NCBI GenBank assembly: GCA_964397445.1
Contig: CAYNHZ010000001.1
Coordinates: forward strand, 558,001-622,000
Source of the DNA: CAYNHZ01 sp964397445
Lineage (GTDB): Bacteria; Bacteroidota; Bacteroidia; Bacteroidales; UBA932
Length of the DNA: 64,000 nt
Reading direction: 5' to 3'
Below the pieces are notes generated by a model. The model saw only the letters and a program-made list of their open reading frames with translations, made no database searches and had not been told where the DNA came from. Shown here piece by piece: positions 45,141 to 52,207 of the stretch. The translations under genes were made by a program, and so were the position numbers. Positions within the stretch are counted from its first letter, which is position 1; each line of letters starts with the position of its first letter.

Positions 45141-46088
45141 ATGATAAAAAGTAAAATTTGTGATTTGTTAGGGATACAATATCCCATTTTTCAAGGTGGA
45201 ATGGCTTGGGTTTCTGATGCGAGTCTTGCAAGTGCAGTATCAAATGGTGGAGGATTGGGGCTAATATCTTCTATTAATGCAAGTGTTGATGTTGTAAGGG
45301 AGGAGGTTAGGAAATGTAAGAAAATGACAGATAAGCCTTTTGGTGTTAATATAATGTTAATGAGTCCGTTAGTAGATGATATAGCGCAGATGGTGATTGA
45401 TGAAAAAGTGCCTATCATTACCACCGGGGCAGGAATGCCTTCAAAATATATGGACTCTTGGTTGAAGGTGGGTATTAAAGTAATCCCTGTTGTTGCAGCA
45501 TCGTCTATTGCCCTTAGAGTTGAGAGGGTAGGGGCAATTGCAGTTGTTGCAGAGGGGGGAGAATCGGGGGGACATATTGGAGAGATGAATACAATGGCCT
45601 TAGTTCCTCAGATATGTGATGCGGTTTCTATCCCAGTTATTGCTGCAGGTGGTATAGGTGATGGAAGAGGACTTGCAGCAGCTTTTATGTTGGGGGCTTG
45701 TGGTGTTCAATGCGGAACCCGTTTTCTTGCGGCTACTGAATGTACTATTCATGAGAATTATAAATCTAAAATTATTTCAGCACGTGAAACAGATACCATT
45801 GTTACCGGCAAATCTCTCGGACACGCTGTTCGCTCTTTAAAGACACCATTTTCAAGAACTTTTGCAGAGATGGAAAAGGATCCCAATATGACACCTGAGG
45901 CTATAATGGAATATGGAACAGGATCTCTTAGAAAGGCTGTTAAAGAGGGTGATGAGAAGATGGGGAGCTATATGGCTGGTCAGATAGTGGGTATGGTTAA
46001 TAAGGTTCAACCGGCTGCTGAGATTATACAAGATATGGTAAATCAGGCAGAAATAATTTTAAAAGATTCATCTAAAATAGTATTATAA
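45141..46088 (+). CDS. fabK: Enoyl-ACP reductase FabK (FMN-dependent, nitronate monooxygenase family)
   Basis: 315 aa TIM-barrel flavoprotein. Diagnostic segments are GIQYPIFQGGMAWVSDASLASAVSNGGGLG (split here as QYPIFQGGMAW and SNGGGLGLISS), VVAEGGESGGHIGEM, VIAAGGIGDGRGLAAAFMLGACGVQCGTRFLA. These fit FabK and the closely related nitronate monooxygenases. The position between fabH and fabF strongly supports FabK, the triclosan-insensitive enoyl reductase. No FabI is present in this window. Confidence 0.92.
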   Translation: MIKSKICDLLGIQYPIFQGGMAWVSDASLASAVSNGGGLGLISSINASVDVVREEVRKCKKMTDKPFGVNIMLMSPLVDDIAQMVIDEKVPIITTGAGMPSKYMDSWLKVGIKVIPVVAASSIALRVERVGAIAVVAEGGESGGHIGEMNTMALVPQICDAVSIPVIAAGGIGDGRGLAAAFMLGACGVQCGTRFLAATECTIHENYKSKIISARETDTIVTGKSLGHAVRSLKTPFSRTFAEMEKDPNMTPEAIMEYGTGSLRKAVKEGDEKMGSYMAGQIVGMVNKVQPAAEIIQDMVNQAEIILKDSSKIVL

Positions 46089-46098
46089 AATTTTTCAA

Positions 46099-47367
46099 AT
46101 GGATAGAAGAGTAGTAGTAACGGGGGTTGGAGTGATTACTCCCGTAGGGAATAATATTGACGAGTTCTGGAAAAATATTACAGAGGGAGTTTGCGGAATA
46201 GATTTTATTAAGCAGATTCCGATTGATGATATTCCTGTAAAAATAGCAGGTGAAGTTAAGAATTTTAACCCTCTCGCTGATGGAATTGATGCAAAATCTG
46301 CAAGGAAAAGTGATAGATATGCTTTGTTTGCTTTAGCTGCTGCAAATCAAGCTGTAAAGGATAGTGGAATTTTGGTTACTGACGATCCCTCAAATAATGA
46401 GGTTCAATATATACATTCTGATAGATTTGGGGTATATATAGGTTCGGGTATAGGTGGAATGCATACATTTGTGAATGAAACAACTAAAATGGTTAAGGAG
46501 GGGCCTCAATGGGTGTCGCCACTATTTATTCCAATGATGATATCAAATATAGCCTCTGGCAATGTTGCGATAGCTCATAATGCAAGAGGTGTATGTTTGC
46601 CGGTAGTAACAGCTTGTGCAACGGGTACTCACTCTATTGGAGAGGCTTATAGAGCTATTAAACACGGATATGCGGATGCTATCATTTCAGGTGGAGCAGA
46701 AGCTGCTGTCAATCCCCTTGCAATATCTGGATTTGCAAATAGTAAGGCTCTTTCAACAGCAGAGGATCCGATGCAGGCATCCCTTCCATTTGATGCGCGA
46801 AGGTCGGGATTTGTTATTGCTGAGGGGGCAGGTGTTGTTGTTTTGGAGGAGTATGATCGTGCTGTTAAGCGTGGTGCAAAGATATATGGGGAGGTTTGCG
46901 GGTATGGGAACACTTGTGATGCTTATCACTATACCGCTCCTCGTCCGGATGGTTCTTGTGCTGCAAGGGCATTTAAAATAGCTCTTGATGAGGCACATTA
47001 TTGTGATAATGATATACTCCATATAAATGCGCACGGTACAGGGACCCCTTTAAATGATAAGTCTGAAACTGAGGCGGTGAAATTGGCAGTCGGAAAGGAG
47101 AGAGCTATGAAAGCTGCTATTTGTTCCACTAAGTCAATGACAGGGCATATGTTGGGTGCGGCAGGCGGAGTTGAATTTATAGCAGCGTTGATGGCTGTAA
47201 AAGATGGAATTATCCCCCCGACAATAGGATTTAAAGTGGCCGATCCCGAATGTGATTTAGATTATACTTTCAATAAGTCGAGGAGATTGGATGTTACTAT
47301 CGCTATCTCTTCATCTTTGGGGTTTGGCGGACATAATGGGTGTATCGCTATACGAAAATTTAAGTAA
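46099..47367 (+). CDS. fabF: 3-oxoacyl-ACP synthase II
   Basis: 422 aa. The Cys-His-His catalytic set is C173 in VTACATGTHSIGEAYRAI, the His in NAHGTGTPLNDKSE and the His in KSMTGHMLGAAGGVEF. It extends acyl-ACP chains by condensation with malonyl-ACP. It lies 10 nt after fabK, so these are one transcript. No acpP gene is seen beside it, unlike many bacteria. Confidence 0.96.
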   Translation: MDRRVVVTGVGVITPVGNNIDEFWKNITEGVCGIDFIKQIPIDDIPVKIAGEVKNFNPLADGIDAKSARKSDRYALFALAAANQAVKDSGILVTDDPSNNEVQYIHSDRFGVYIGSGIGGMHTFVNETTKMVKEGPQWVSPLFIPMMISNIASGNVAIAHNARGVCLPVVTACATGTHSIGEAYRAIKHGYADAIISGGAEAAVNPLAISGFANSKALSTAEDPMQASLPFDARRSGFVIAEGAGVVVLEEYDRAVKRGAKIYGEVCGYGNTCDAYHYTAPRPDGSCAARAFKIALDEAHYCDNDILHINAHGTGTPLNDKSETEAVKLAVGKERAMKAAICSTKSMTGHMLGAAGGVEFIAALMAVKDGIIPPTIGFKVADPECDLDYTFNKSRRLDVTIAISSSLGFGGHNGCIAIRKFK

Positions 47368-47378
47368 GAGATATTTAT

Positions 47379-47386
47379 TATATTTG
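47379..47386 (+). promoter_or_regulatory. -7 promoter box upstream of fabZ
   Basis: TATATTTG matches TAnnTTTG and lies 67 nt before the fabZ ATG, allowing fabZ-fabG to be transcribed separately from fabHKF. No clear -33 element. Confidence 0.5.
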
Positions 47387-47412
47387 CAAGTATTTGGAAA
47401 AGCAATTAACAA

Positions 47413-47436
47413 GGGATTAATTATAATTAATATCCC
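47413..47436. promoter_or_regulatory. Imperfect palindrome in the fabZ leader
   Basis: GGGATTAATTATAATTAATATCCC is nearly self-complementary, with one extra base in the right arm. It lies between the -7 box and the fabZ start. It could be an operator or an RNA hairpin; no regulator can be named. Confidence 0.35.
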
Positions 47437-47453
47437 ATCTAAATAATGTAATA

Positions 47454-47888
47454 ATGAATAGAGAAGAGATAAAAAAAATGTTACCGCATCGTGAACCTAT
47501 GCTTTTGGTGGATAGTATGGAGTGGGGAGAAGATGGTGTTGTTCACGGAAAATATCAGATTAAAGGAGATGAGTTTTTTCTTAAAGGACATTATCCCGGA
47601 CATCCTGTTGTTCCCGGTGTTATTCTTTGTGAAATTATGGGTCAATCAGGTTCGCTTTTAGTCCAAGAGCACCTTAAAGGGCGTACCCCGTTTTTTACCG
47701 GTATTGATAAAACAAGATTTAAGAACCCCGTCTATCCGGGAGATACCATTGAGGTAACAGCCCATATTATAAACCAAAGATCTATGCTATTTTTTATTGA
47801 TGCAAAGGCTTGTGTAAATGGGAAAGTGTGTGCAGAGGCCACATTGTCTTTTGCTCTACTTGATAATAAGAAAGTTAATGAACAATAA
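47454..47888 (+). CDS. fabZ: 3-hydroxyacyl-ACP dehydratase
   Basis: 144 aa. The hot-dog fold signature is seen in IKKMLPHREPMLLVDSM and the catalytic GHYPGHPVVPGVILCEIMGQ (about residues 47-66, with His and Glu). It dehydrates 3-hydroxyacyl-ACP. It is 86 nt from fabF with its own candidate promoter and 17 nt before fabG. Confidence 0.95.
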   Translation: MNREEIKKMLPHREPMLLVDSMEWGEDGVVHGKYQIKGDEFFLKGHYPGHPVVPGVILCEIMGQSGSLLVQEHLKGRTPFFTGIDKTRFKNPVYPGDTIEVTAHIINQRSMLFFIDAKACVNGKVCAEATLSFALLDNKKVNEQ

Positions 47889-47905
47889 TTTTAAATTTTA
47901 TTAAT

Positions 47906-48658
47906 ATGATTATAGGGAAAATGCTCGAAGGAAGATTGGCGGTTGTAACAGGCGCGGCGAGGGGTATTGGGAAGGCAATCGCATTGAAACTTGCATCAGC
48001 GGGTGCAGATATTGCATTCACAGATATAAAAGAGGATGATAATTTTAAAAAAACAATAGAAGAGATTTCCAAAATGGGTGTAAAATGCAAAGGCTATGTC
48101 TCTAATGCTGCTGATTTTACAAATACCCACACTACAGTTGATGCAATAGTGAAAGATTTTGGTAAAATAGATGTATTGGTGAATAATGCAGGCATTACTC
48201 GTGACGGTTTATTGATGAGAATGACAGAAGAGCAGTGGGATATGGTATTGACTGTCAATCTCAAATCTGCTTTCAATTTTACACACGCGATTGTCCCTAT
48301 TATGGCAAAGCAAAGAGGTGGCAGTATTATTAATATTTCATCGATAGTTGGTGTAAATGGAAATGCCGGCCAGTGCAACTATTCTGCCTCTAAAGCGGGT
48401 ATGATAGGTCTTGCAAAATCTATTGCCAAAGAGATGGGTTCGAGAGGAATACGTGCAAATGCGATTGCTCCTGGGTTTATTATTACAGATATGACCGCAG
48501 CTCTATCAGAGGAGGTTCGAGAGGAGTGGTCTAAAAAGATACCACTTCGTAGAGGTGGTACCCCTGAGGATATTGCAAATGTTGCGTTGTTTCTCGCTTC
48601 CGATCTGTCAAGCTACGTGACAGGTCAGGTAGTAGTTTGTGATGGTGGTATGATCTAA
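47906..48658 (+). CDS. fabG: 3-oxoacyl-ACP reductase
   Basis: 250 aa short-chain dehydrogenase. The NADP site is TGAARGIGKAIALKLA (about residues 17-32), NNAGITRDGLLMRM follows, and the Ser-Tyr-Lys set is in INISSIVGVNGNAGQCNYSASKAG. It ends VVCDGGMI and then TAA. A 93-nt copy of part of its 3' end, with a 120-nt internal gap, lies at 51449-51541, and there the frame continues with one more codon (Gly) before TAA. This suggests the present stop was created when DNA was inserted at this point. Confidence 0.96.
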   Translation: MIIGKMLEGRLAVVTGAARGIGKAIALKLASAGADIAFTDIKEDDNFKKTIEEISKMGVKCKGYVSNAADFTNTHTTVDAIVKDFGKIDVLVNNAGITRDGLLMRMTEEQWDMVLTVNLKSAFNFTHAIVPIMAKQRGGSIINISSIVGVNGNAGQCNYSASKAGMIGLAKSIAKEMGSRGIRANAIAPGFIITDMTAALSEEVREEWSKKIPLRRGGTPEDIANVALFLASDLSSYVTGQVVVCDGGMI

Positions 48659-48766
48659 TGGATATAAAGTAAAAACTATTTCATCTTTACTTTAACTCTC
48701 ACTTTATCTTATAACTGTCATTTTAGTTTTTAATAAGACATAAACCTATTTAAGTACATAGAATTT

Positions 48767-48784
48767 TATTAGAATATTCTAATA
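48767..48784. promoter_or_regulatory. Perfect 18-bp palindrome upstream of the C10 peptidase gene
   Basis: TATTAGAATATTCTAATA is a perfect inverted repeat, 47 nt before the peptidase ATG. It lies in the AT-rich, otherwise gene-free stretch 48659-48831. A dimeric regulator could bind it, but no evidence of which. An 8-bp AAAGTAAA/TTTACTTT stem just after fabG may be a weak terminator. Confidence 0.45.
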
Positions 48785-48831
48785 GTACCTTTTATAGAGT
48801 GTTTATTTTTTTAATATTTAATATTTAATTT

Positions 48832-50025
48832 ATGTTTATTAATTTCAAAGACATTTTTAAAGTGTCAGCTAAGTGTTTATTGTTTTTGTTTTTCTTTCTG
48901 TCTTTTGCTTCGTGTGAAAAAGAGGATAGAATAGGAGAACTTACCTCTTCTAAAATCTCAATTGAAAAAGCCATTGATGATCTAAATTCGGTACTTGCCG
49001 ATATTGATAATGGAACAAAGTCTAATGTGAGAAAGATAGCTTCAATAAGTGTTATTGGTGAGGGTGATTTTTCTGCCCAAACTAAATCTGGAGATAACCT
49101 TATAGATAGCTTGCTGTATTTAGTTAATTTCGAAGGAAATAGAGGGTATGCTGTTTTAGCAGCAGATAGCAGAATACCAACTCCTGTTATAATGGTTGCA
49201 GATACAGGGAGTTTTTCTAAAAACAAATTTTCTGGTAATGATATTAACGAGATCCAATCTTTCACCGGGAAATTACTATCTGATTATGCTATGAACAGCA
49301 TTTCACCTGGTGGGGATGATACAGGTGGAGATAATCCTAATTATCCCAACCATTCTATCTATCCATTAATAAAAACTAAGTGGGGACAGAAATCTCCTTT
49401 CAATGATCAATGTCCAATAGTAAATGGAAAGCGTGCAGTTGCAGGATGTGTTGCAATTGCAGTTTCACAAATAATGAATAAATTTCAATACCCAAAAGTA
49501 TATGGAGGATATTCTTATAAATGGGATAAGATAGGTTCTATTATTTATGATTTTAATGGAGATACAGAAGCAAGAAGTGAAGTGGCTCGTTTTGTGCATA
49601 ACGTGGGAGTTGAATCTAATATGAATTATGGTGAGACAAGTGGAACAACATCTGCTGATGCTAAACGTTGTTTTCAACAAATGGGATATAAAAATGTAGT
49701 AAAATACAATTCGTATAGAGAGGATATTATAATGGATATGTTAAGATCTGCAAAACCAGTTTACATAAGTGCTCAAACTCAGTGGTTTTTTGGAACAGGC
49801 CATGCTTGGGTAATCGATGGTTATATGTATTCAAGCAAGCATCAACAACATTTGTTGCATTGTAACTATGGATGGAAAGGACTTTGTGATGGATATTATG
49901 CTACAAAAGCGTTTTTAACAACGCAGGGACCTTTAGAAACAGAGGATGCAGTTGATGGGGAAAATACAGGCACCTCCTATAATAATTATAAATATTATTA
50001 TAGGATAATTAATTATAACTTGTAG
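48832..50025 (+). CDS. C10 family (streptopain-like) cysteine peptidase, lipoprotein
   Basis: 397 aa. The N-terminus ends in FFLSFASCEKED, a lipoprotein signal with the modified Cys at about 28. A propeptide region (about 50-150; VNFEGNRGYAVLAADSRIPTPVIMVADTG is the Spi/inhibitor-like fold) is followed by the peptidase domain. Catalytic C206 lies in RAVAGCVAIAVSQIM and H324 in GTGHAWVIDGY, both intact. Related enzymes include streptopain SpeB, the Bacteroides fragilis Bfp proteases and PrtT. They act on host or bacterial proteins. It opens an island with two paralogous lipoprotein genes. Confidence 0.93.
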   Translation: MFINFKDIFKVSAKCLLFLFFFLSFASCEKEDRIGELTSSKISIEKAIDDLNSVLADIDNGTKSNVRKIASISVIGEGDFSAQTKSGDNLIDSLLYLVNFEGNRGYAVLAADSRIPTPVIMVADTGSFSKNKFSGNDINEIQSFTGKLLSDYAMNSISPGGDDTGGDNPNYPNHSIYPLIKTKWGQKSPFNDQCPIVNGKRAVAGCVAIAVSQIMNKFQYPKVYGGYSYKWDKIGSIIYDFNGDTEARSEVARFVHNVGVESNMNYGETSGTTSADAKRCFQQMGYKNVVKYNSYREDIIMDMLRSAKPVYISAQTQWFFGTGHAWVIDGYMYSSKHQQHLLHCNYGWKGLCDGYYATKAFLTTQGPLETEDAVDGENTGTSYNNYKYYYRIINYNL

Positions 50026-50052
50026 ATTTTATAAATTTTTAAAAATATTAAT

Positions 50053-50721
50053 ATGAAAAAAGTGTTTCTATTAATGACAATTATGGTCGTTAGTGTTTTG
50101 ATGATCACTTCTTGCAAAATAGGTGATAAATTTATCAATTCAGATCATTGGATATTGAATTATTTTCAACCAGATTCGTTGGTATTTAAGAGCAATTCAA
50201 ATATGGAATTTTCTGTCTATTGTAGTAAAAAAGGGAAATTGTTTAGTGAGAAAAACAACAAGGATGAATATTTATCATTATGCAAAAAAAACAATGATAT
50301 GACTTGTCCACAGCTTTGTTTGCCTGAGAGGATTTCCCCTGCAACAAATAGTGGAAGATATTTAGCTGATAACTTCAAGAGTGTTAGTGTTGTGAGCAAT
50401 AAAGATTTTGATATTGCCCATCCTGCTGGAACCCCGTTAAATGATATAATTTGGTTTAGAGGTATGTCATATTTGAAATTTATCGACTCAAAGTATGATA
50501 CATCATTATTATACTCCAAAATGGAAATCAACTCACCTATCTCCACCTTGGGCGAGAGAGATTTATATTTGTTAAGAGAGTTAAAAGGTAACAGGTTAGA
50601 ATTTGGAACATTTAAGTTTGTTGCTTCGCCTATTAATCAAGGGGATCATACTCTAACAGTCACTTTTACAACGACTGATGATAAATCATATTCAAGTAAA
50701 ATCACAATGATATTAAAATAA
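50053..50721 (+). CDS. Island lipoprotein 1, paralogue of the next gene
   Basis: 222 aa. MKKVFLLMTIMVVSVLMITSC is a lipoprotein signal with Cys21. The mature part is rich in Ser, Thr and Lys and appears beta-rich. It shares with its neighbour the segment DFDIAHPAGTPLNDIIWFRG (about residues 118-137) and a similar ending, KFVASPINQGDHTLTVTF. I cannot name a family with certainty. It lies 27 nt after the C10 peptidase gene, so it is probably cotranscribed. A protease inhibitor or a surface substrate-binding role are both possible; neither is shown. Confidence 0.75.
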   Translation: MKKVFLLMTIMVVSVLMITSCKIGDKFINSDHWILNYFQPDSLVFKSNSNMEFSVYCSKKGKLFSEKNNKDEYLSLCKKNNDMTCPQLCLPERISPATNSGRYLADNFKSVSVVSNKDFDIAHPAGTPLNDIIWFRGMSYLKFIDSKYDTSLLYSKMEINSPISTLGERDLYLLRELKGNRLEFGTFKFVASPINQGDHTLTVTFTTTDDKSYSSKITMILK

Positions 50722-50728
50722 CAACTAT

Positions 50729-51376
50729 ATGAAAGCATTATTTAAGAGTTTTATGTTGGTATTATTAGTACTAACACCATTTCTGACTTCTTGTGATAAA
50801 AAGGTGTCTTCAACTCATTATGTTTATGGCTATTTGCTCCCAAATGTGATTAATCTAAGGGTGACTAATGGTGTAGGTAATGAGTTTAGAGCTTTTTTTG
50901 ATAATAGCGAGGGTGGACTTAATTACATTGAAGATGATAGAAAATTACACGAAAAACATAACGATATATCATACAAGGGTAAAATAGACACAGACCCATA
51001 TTCGAGGGTACTTTGTTGTGCGTACGATTTCAAATCTATTGAGATAATAAGTGATACTGATTTTGATGACAAACATCCTGCTGGCACAGCTTTGAATGAT
51101 GTTGTGTGGTATAGTGGTGAGTCGCTACTTACATTTATTAAGAGTGGTTATGATAAATCAAAATATATTGAATTGACGAGTGTCAGGAAGATGGTAGATA
51201 AACTCACATACGAAGATCTATCTTGTATCAAATCTCCGGCTGATCGTTTGGAGGGTATATGTAGATTTAAGTTTACAAAATCTCCGAGTAAGCCTGCAAC
51301 TCACAATCTTACTATTAAATTTGTTACAGATGAGTCAAAGACAATTATAAGTAGGATCTCAATGGCATTGAAATAA
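50729..51376 (+). CDS. Island lipoprotein 2, paralogue of the previous gene
   Basis: 215 aa. The signal MKALFKSFMLVLLVLTPFLTSC ends in a lipobox Cys22. The core DFDDKHPAGTALNDVVWYSGES and the C-terminal CRFKFTKSPSKPATHNLTIKF correspond to those of the upstream lipoprotein, while the N-terminal half has diverged. It starts 7 nt after that gene. A strong hairpin terminator follows it, so it closes the island transcript. Confidence 0.75.
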   Translation: MKALFKSFMLVLLVLTPFLTSCDKKVSSTHYVYGYLLPNVINLRVTNGVGNEFRAFFDNSEGGLNYIEDDRKLHEKHNDISYKGKIDTDPYSRVLCCAYDFKSIEIISDTDFDDKHPAGTALNDVVWYSGESLLTFIKSGYDKSKYIELTSVRKMVDKLTYEDLSCIKSPADRLEGICRFKFTKSPSKPATHNLTIKFVTDESKTIISRISMALK

Positions 51377-51390
51377 ATATTATAAAAACA

Positions 51391-51427
51391 GAGAGTGACT
51401 AAAAGTAAAACACTTTTAGTCACTCTC
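51391..51427 (+). terminator. Strong hairpin ending the C10 peptidase operon
   Basis: GAGAGTGACTAAAAGT (51391-51406) and ACTTTTAGTCACTCTC (51412-51427) form a perfect 16-bp stem with a 5-nt loop, followed by TTAGTATTTAATTTCTT. It lies 14 nt after the second lipoprotein stop and just before the fabG remnant. It looks like a rho-independent terminator with a modest T tract. It also marks the right end of the inserted island. Confidence 0.75.
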
Positions 51428-51448
51428 TTAGTATTTAATTTCTTAGAA

Positions 51449-51541
51449 AGAGGAATACGTGCAAATGTTGCGTTGTTTCTCGCTTCCGATCTGTCAAGCT
51501 ACGTGACAGGTCAGGTAGTAGTTTGTGATGGTGGTATGATC
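51449..51541 (+). pseudogene. Remnant of the fabG 3' end with a 120-nt internal deletion
   Basis: Bases 51449-51467 copy fabG 48443-48461, and bases 51460-51541 copy 48574-48655 exactly (82 nt); the two source segments overlap at TGCAAATG. The copy therefore lacks exactly 120 nt, the distance between the two TGCAAATG copies in fabG. Upstream of 51449 and downstream of 51541 the sequence differs from fabG. In the fabG frame the remnant ends GGMIG and then TAA, so it could be the original fabG end. It lacks a start and is not expected to be translated. Confidence 0.92.
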
Positions 51542-51569
51542 GGATAATCTTGATTTACTAACTAATTAT

Positions 51570-51577
51570 TATATTTG
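51570..51577 (+). promoter_or_regulatory. -7 promoter box for the Cys-rich membrane protein gene
   Basis: TATATTTG matches TAnnTTTG, 31 nt before ATG 51609 and just after the fabG remnant. The -33 match is weak (TTG at 51550-51552 with a short 17-nt spacer). Confidence 0.5.
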
Positions 51578-51608
51578 CGGAAATAGCTAAACAAATCAAA
51601 TATAGAAG

Positions 51609-51863
51609 ATGAAAAATCTATCAAATTTAACAAAAAGAAGCAAAATTTTAATTATCATTATCAGTATTGTCATTATTTGTGGTGTCTCTCTATGTATTAT
51701 GTATGTAACAGGAGTATTCCCGTCTGATACTAAGGGTAGTCTTATTGTCTTAGAACAAAATTGCATAGACAAAAACTGTCCTTGCCACGATCATTCAGGT
51801 AGCATTGATCAGAATACTTGTAGAATGTGTGAGCATTGTTGTCCACAGGGAAATCTGAGGTAA
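51609..51863 (+). CDS. Small Cys-rich single-pass membrane protein, unknown
   Basis: 84 aa. Residues 1-11 are basic, 12-34 form one hydrophobic helix, and the exported or cytosolic tail contains seven cysteines and two histidines: NCIDKNCPCHDHSG followed by CRMCEHCCP. The spacing suggests metal binding or disulphides. I do not recognise a family. It has its own -7 box and overlaps the next frame by 28 nt, so the two are likely linked in expression. It lies directly after the fabG remnant. Confidence 0.6.
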   Translation: MKNLSNLTKRSKILIIIISIVIICGVSLCIMYVTGVFPSDTKGSLIVLEQNCIDKNCPCHDHSGSIDQNTCRMCEHCCPQGNLR

Positions 51864-52207
51864 TTGAAATTATCGTGACAGTTGTAAATAATAGTAATAA
51901 CAACAAGGGAAAGAATAGGGGGTTCTTAGACTTGTTATTTGTACCATTATTGTGGTTGTTATCGATAATAGCAGCAGTGTTAGTTACTGTATTATGTTTG
52001 ACATTAAAAGAGAAAAATAGGGAAAAAGAACAAACTCAATCTACCTATAAAGAGTTTCTTTTGTCAAAATTAAATCAATATTGTTATTTTTTGGATATAA
52101 CGATGGATGGTTATCAAGTCGAGCTAATAGACACTTTTATAATAGATTATGGTCTAAATATTCGCATTTGGGGGTTGTCGAAAGAATTTCTAAAGATTCG
52201 ATATTAG
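51836..52207 (+). CDS. N-terminal frame of a split YiiX-like gene
   Basis: 123 aa in this frame. A transmembrane helix lies at about residues 30-57 (FLDLLFVPLLWLLSIIAAVL), followed by a basic linker EKNREKEQTQSTYKEFLLSKLNQ. At codon 84-86 the sequence T TTT TTG occurs; a one-base backward shift there joins this frame to the next (YFFGYNDGW...), giving a membrane-anchored hydrolase. After the heptamer the remaining 38 codons of this frame (LDITMDGYQVELID...) look like out-of-frame sequence. The start is uncertain; GTG 51875 is another candidate. Confidence 0.5.
   Translation: MLSTGKSEVIEIIVTVVNNSNNNKGKNRGFLDLLFVPLLWLLSIIAAVLVTVLCLTLKEKNREKEQTQSTYKEFLLSKLNQYCYFLDITMDGYQVELIDTFIIDYGLNIRIWGLSKEFLKIRY

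Noticed and set aside
47368..47453. Search for an acpP gene between fabF and fabZ
   Set aside because: The 86-nt gap is too short and holds only a promoter-like box and a palindrome.
51391..51427. Inverted repeat as an insertion-sequence end
   Set aside because: The arms are adjacent with a 5-nt loop and follow an operon end, no matching copy exists at 48659-48831 and no transposase is present; a terminator is the simpler reading.
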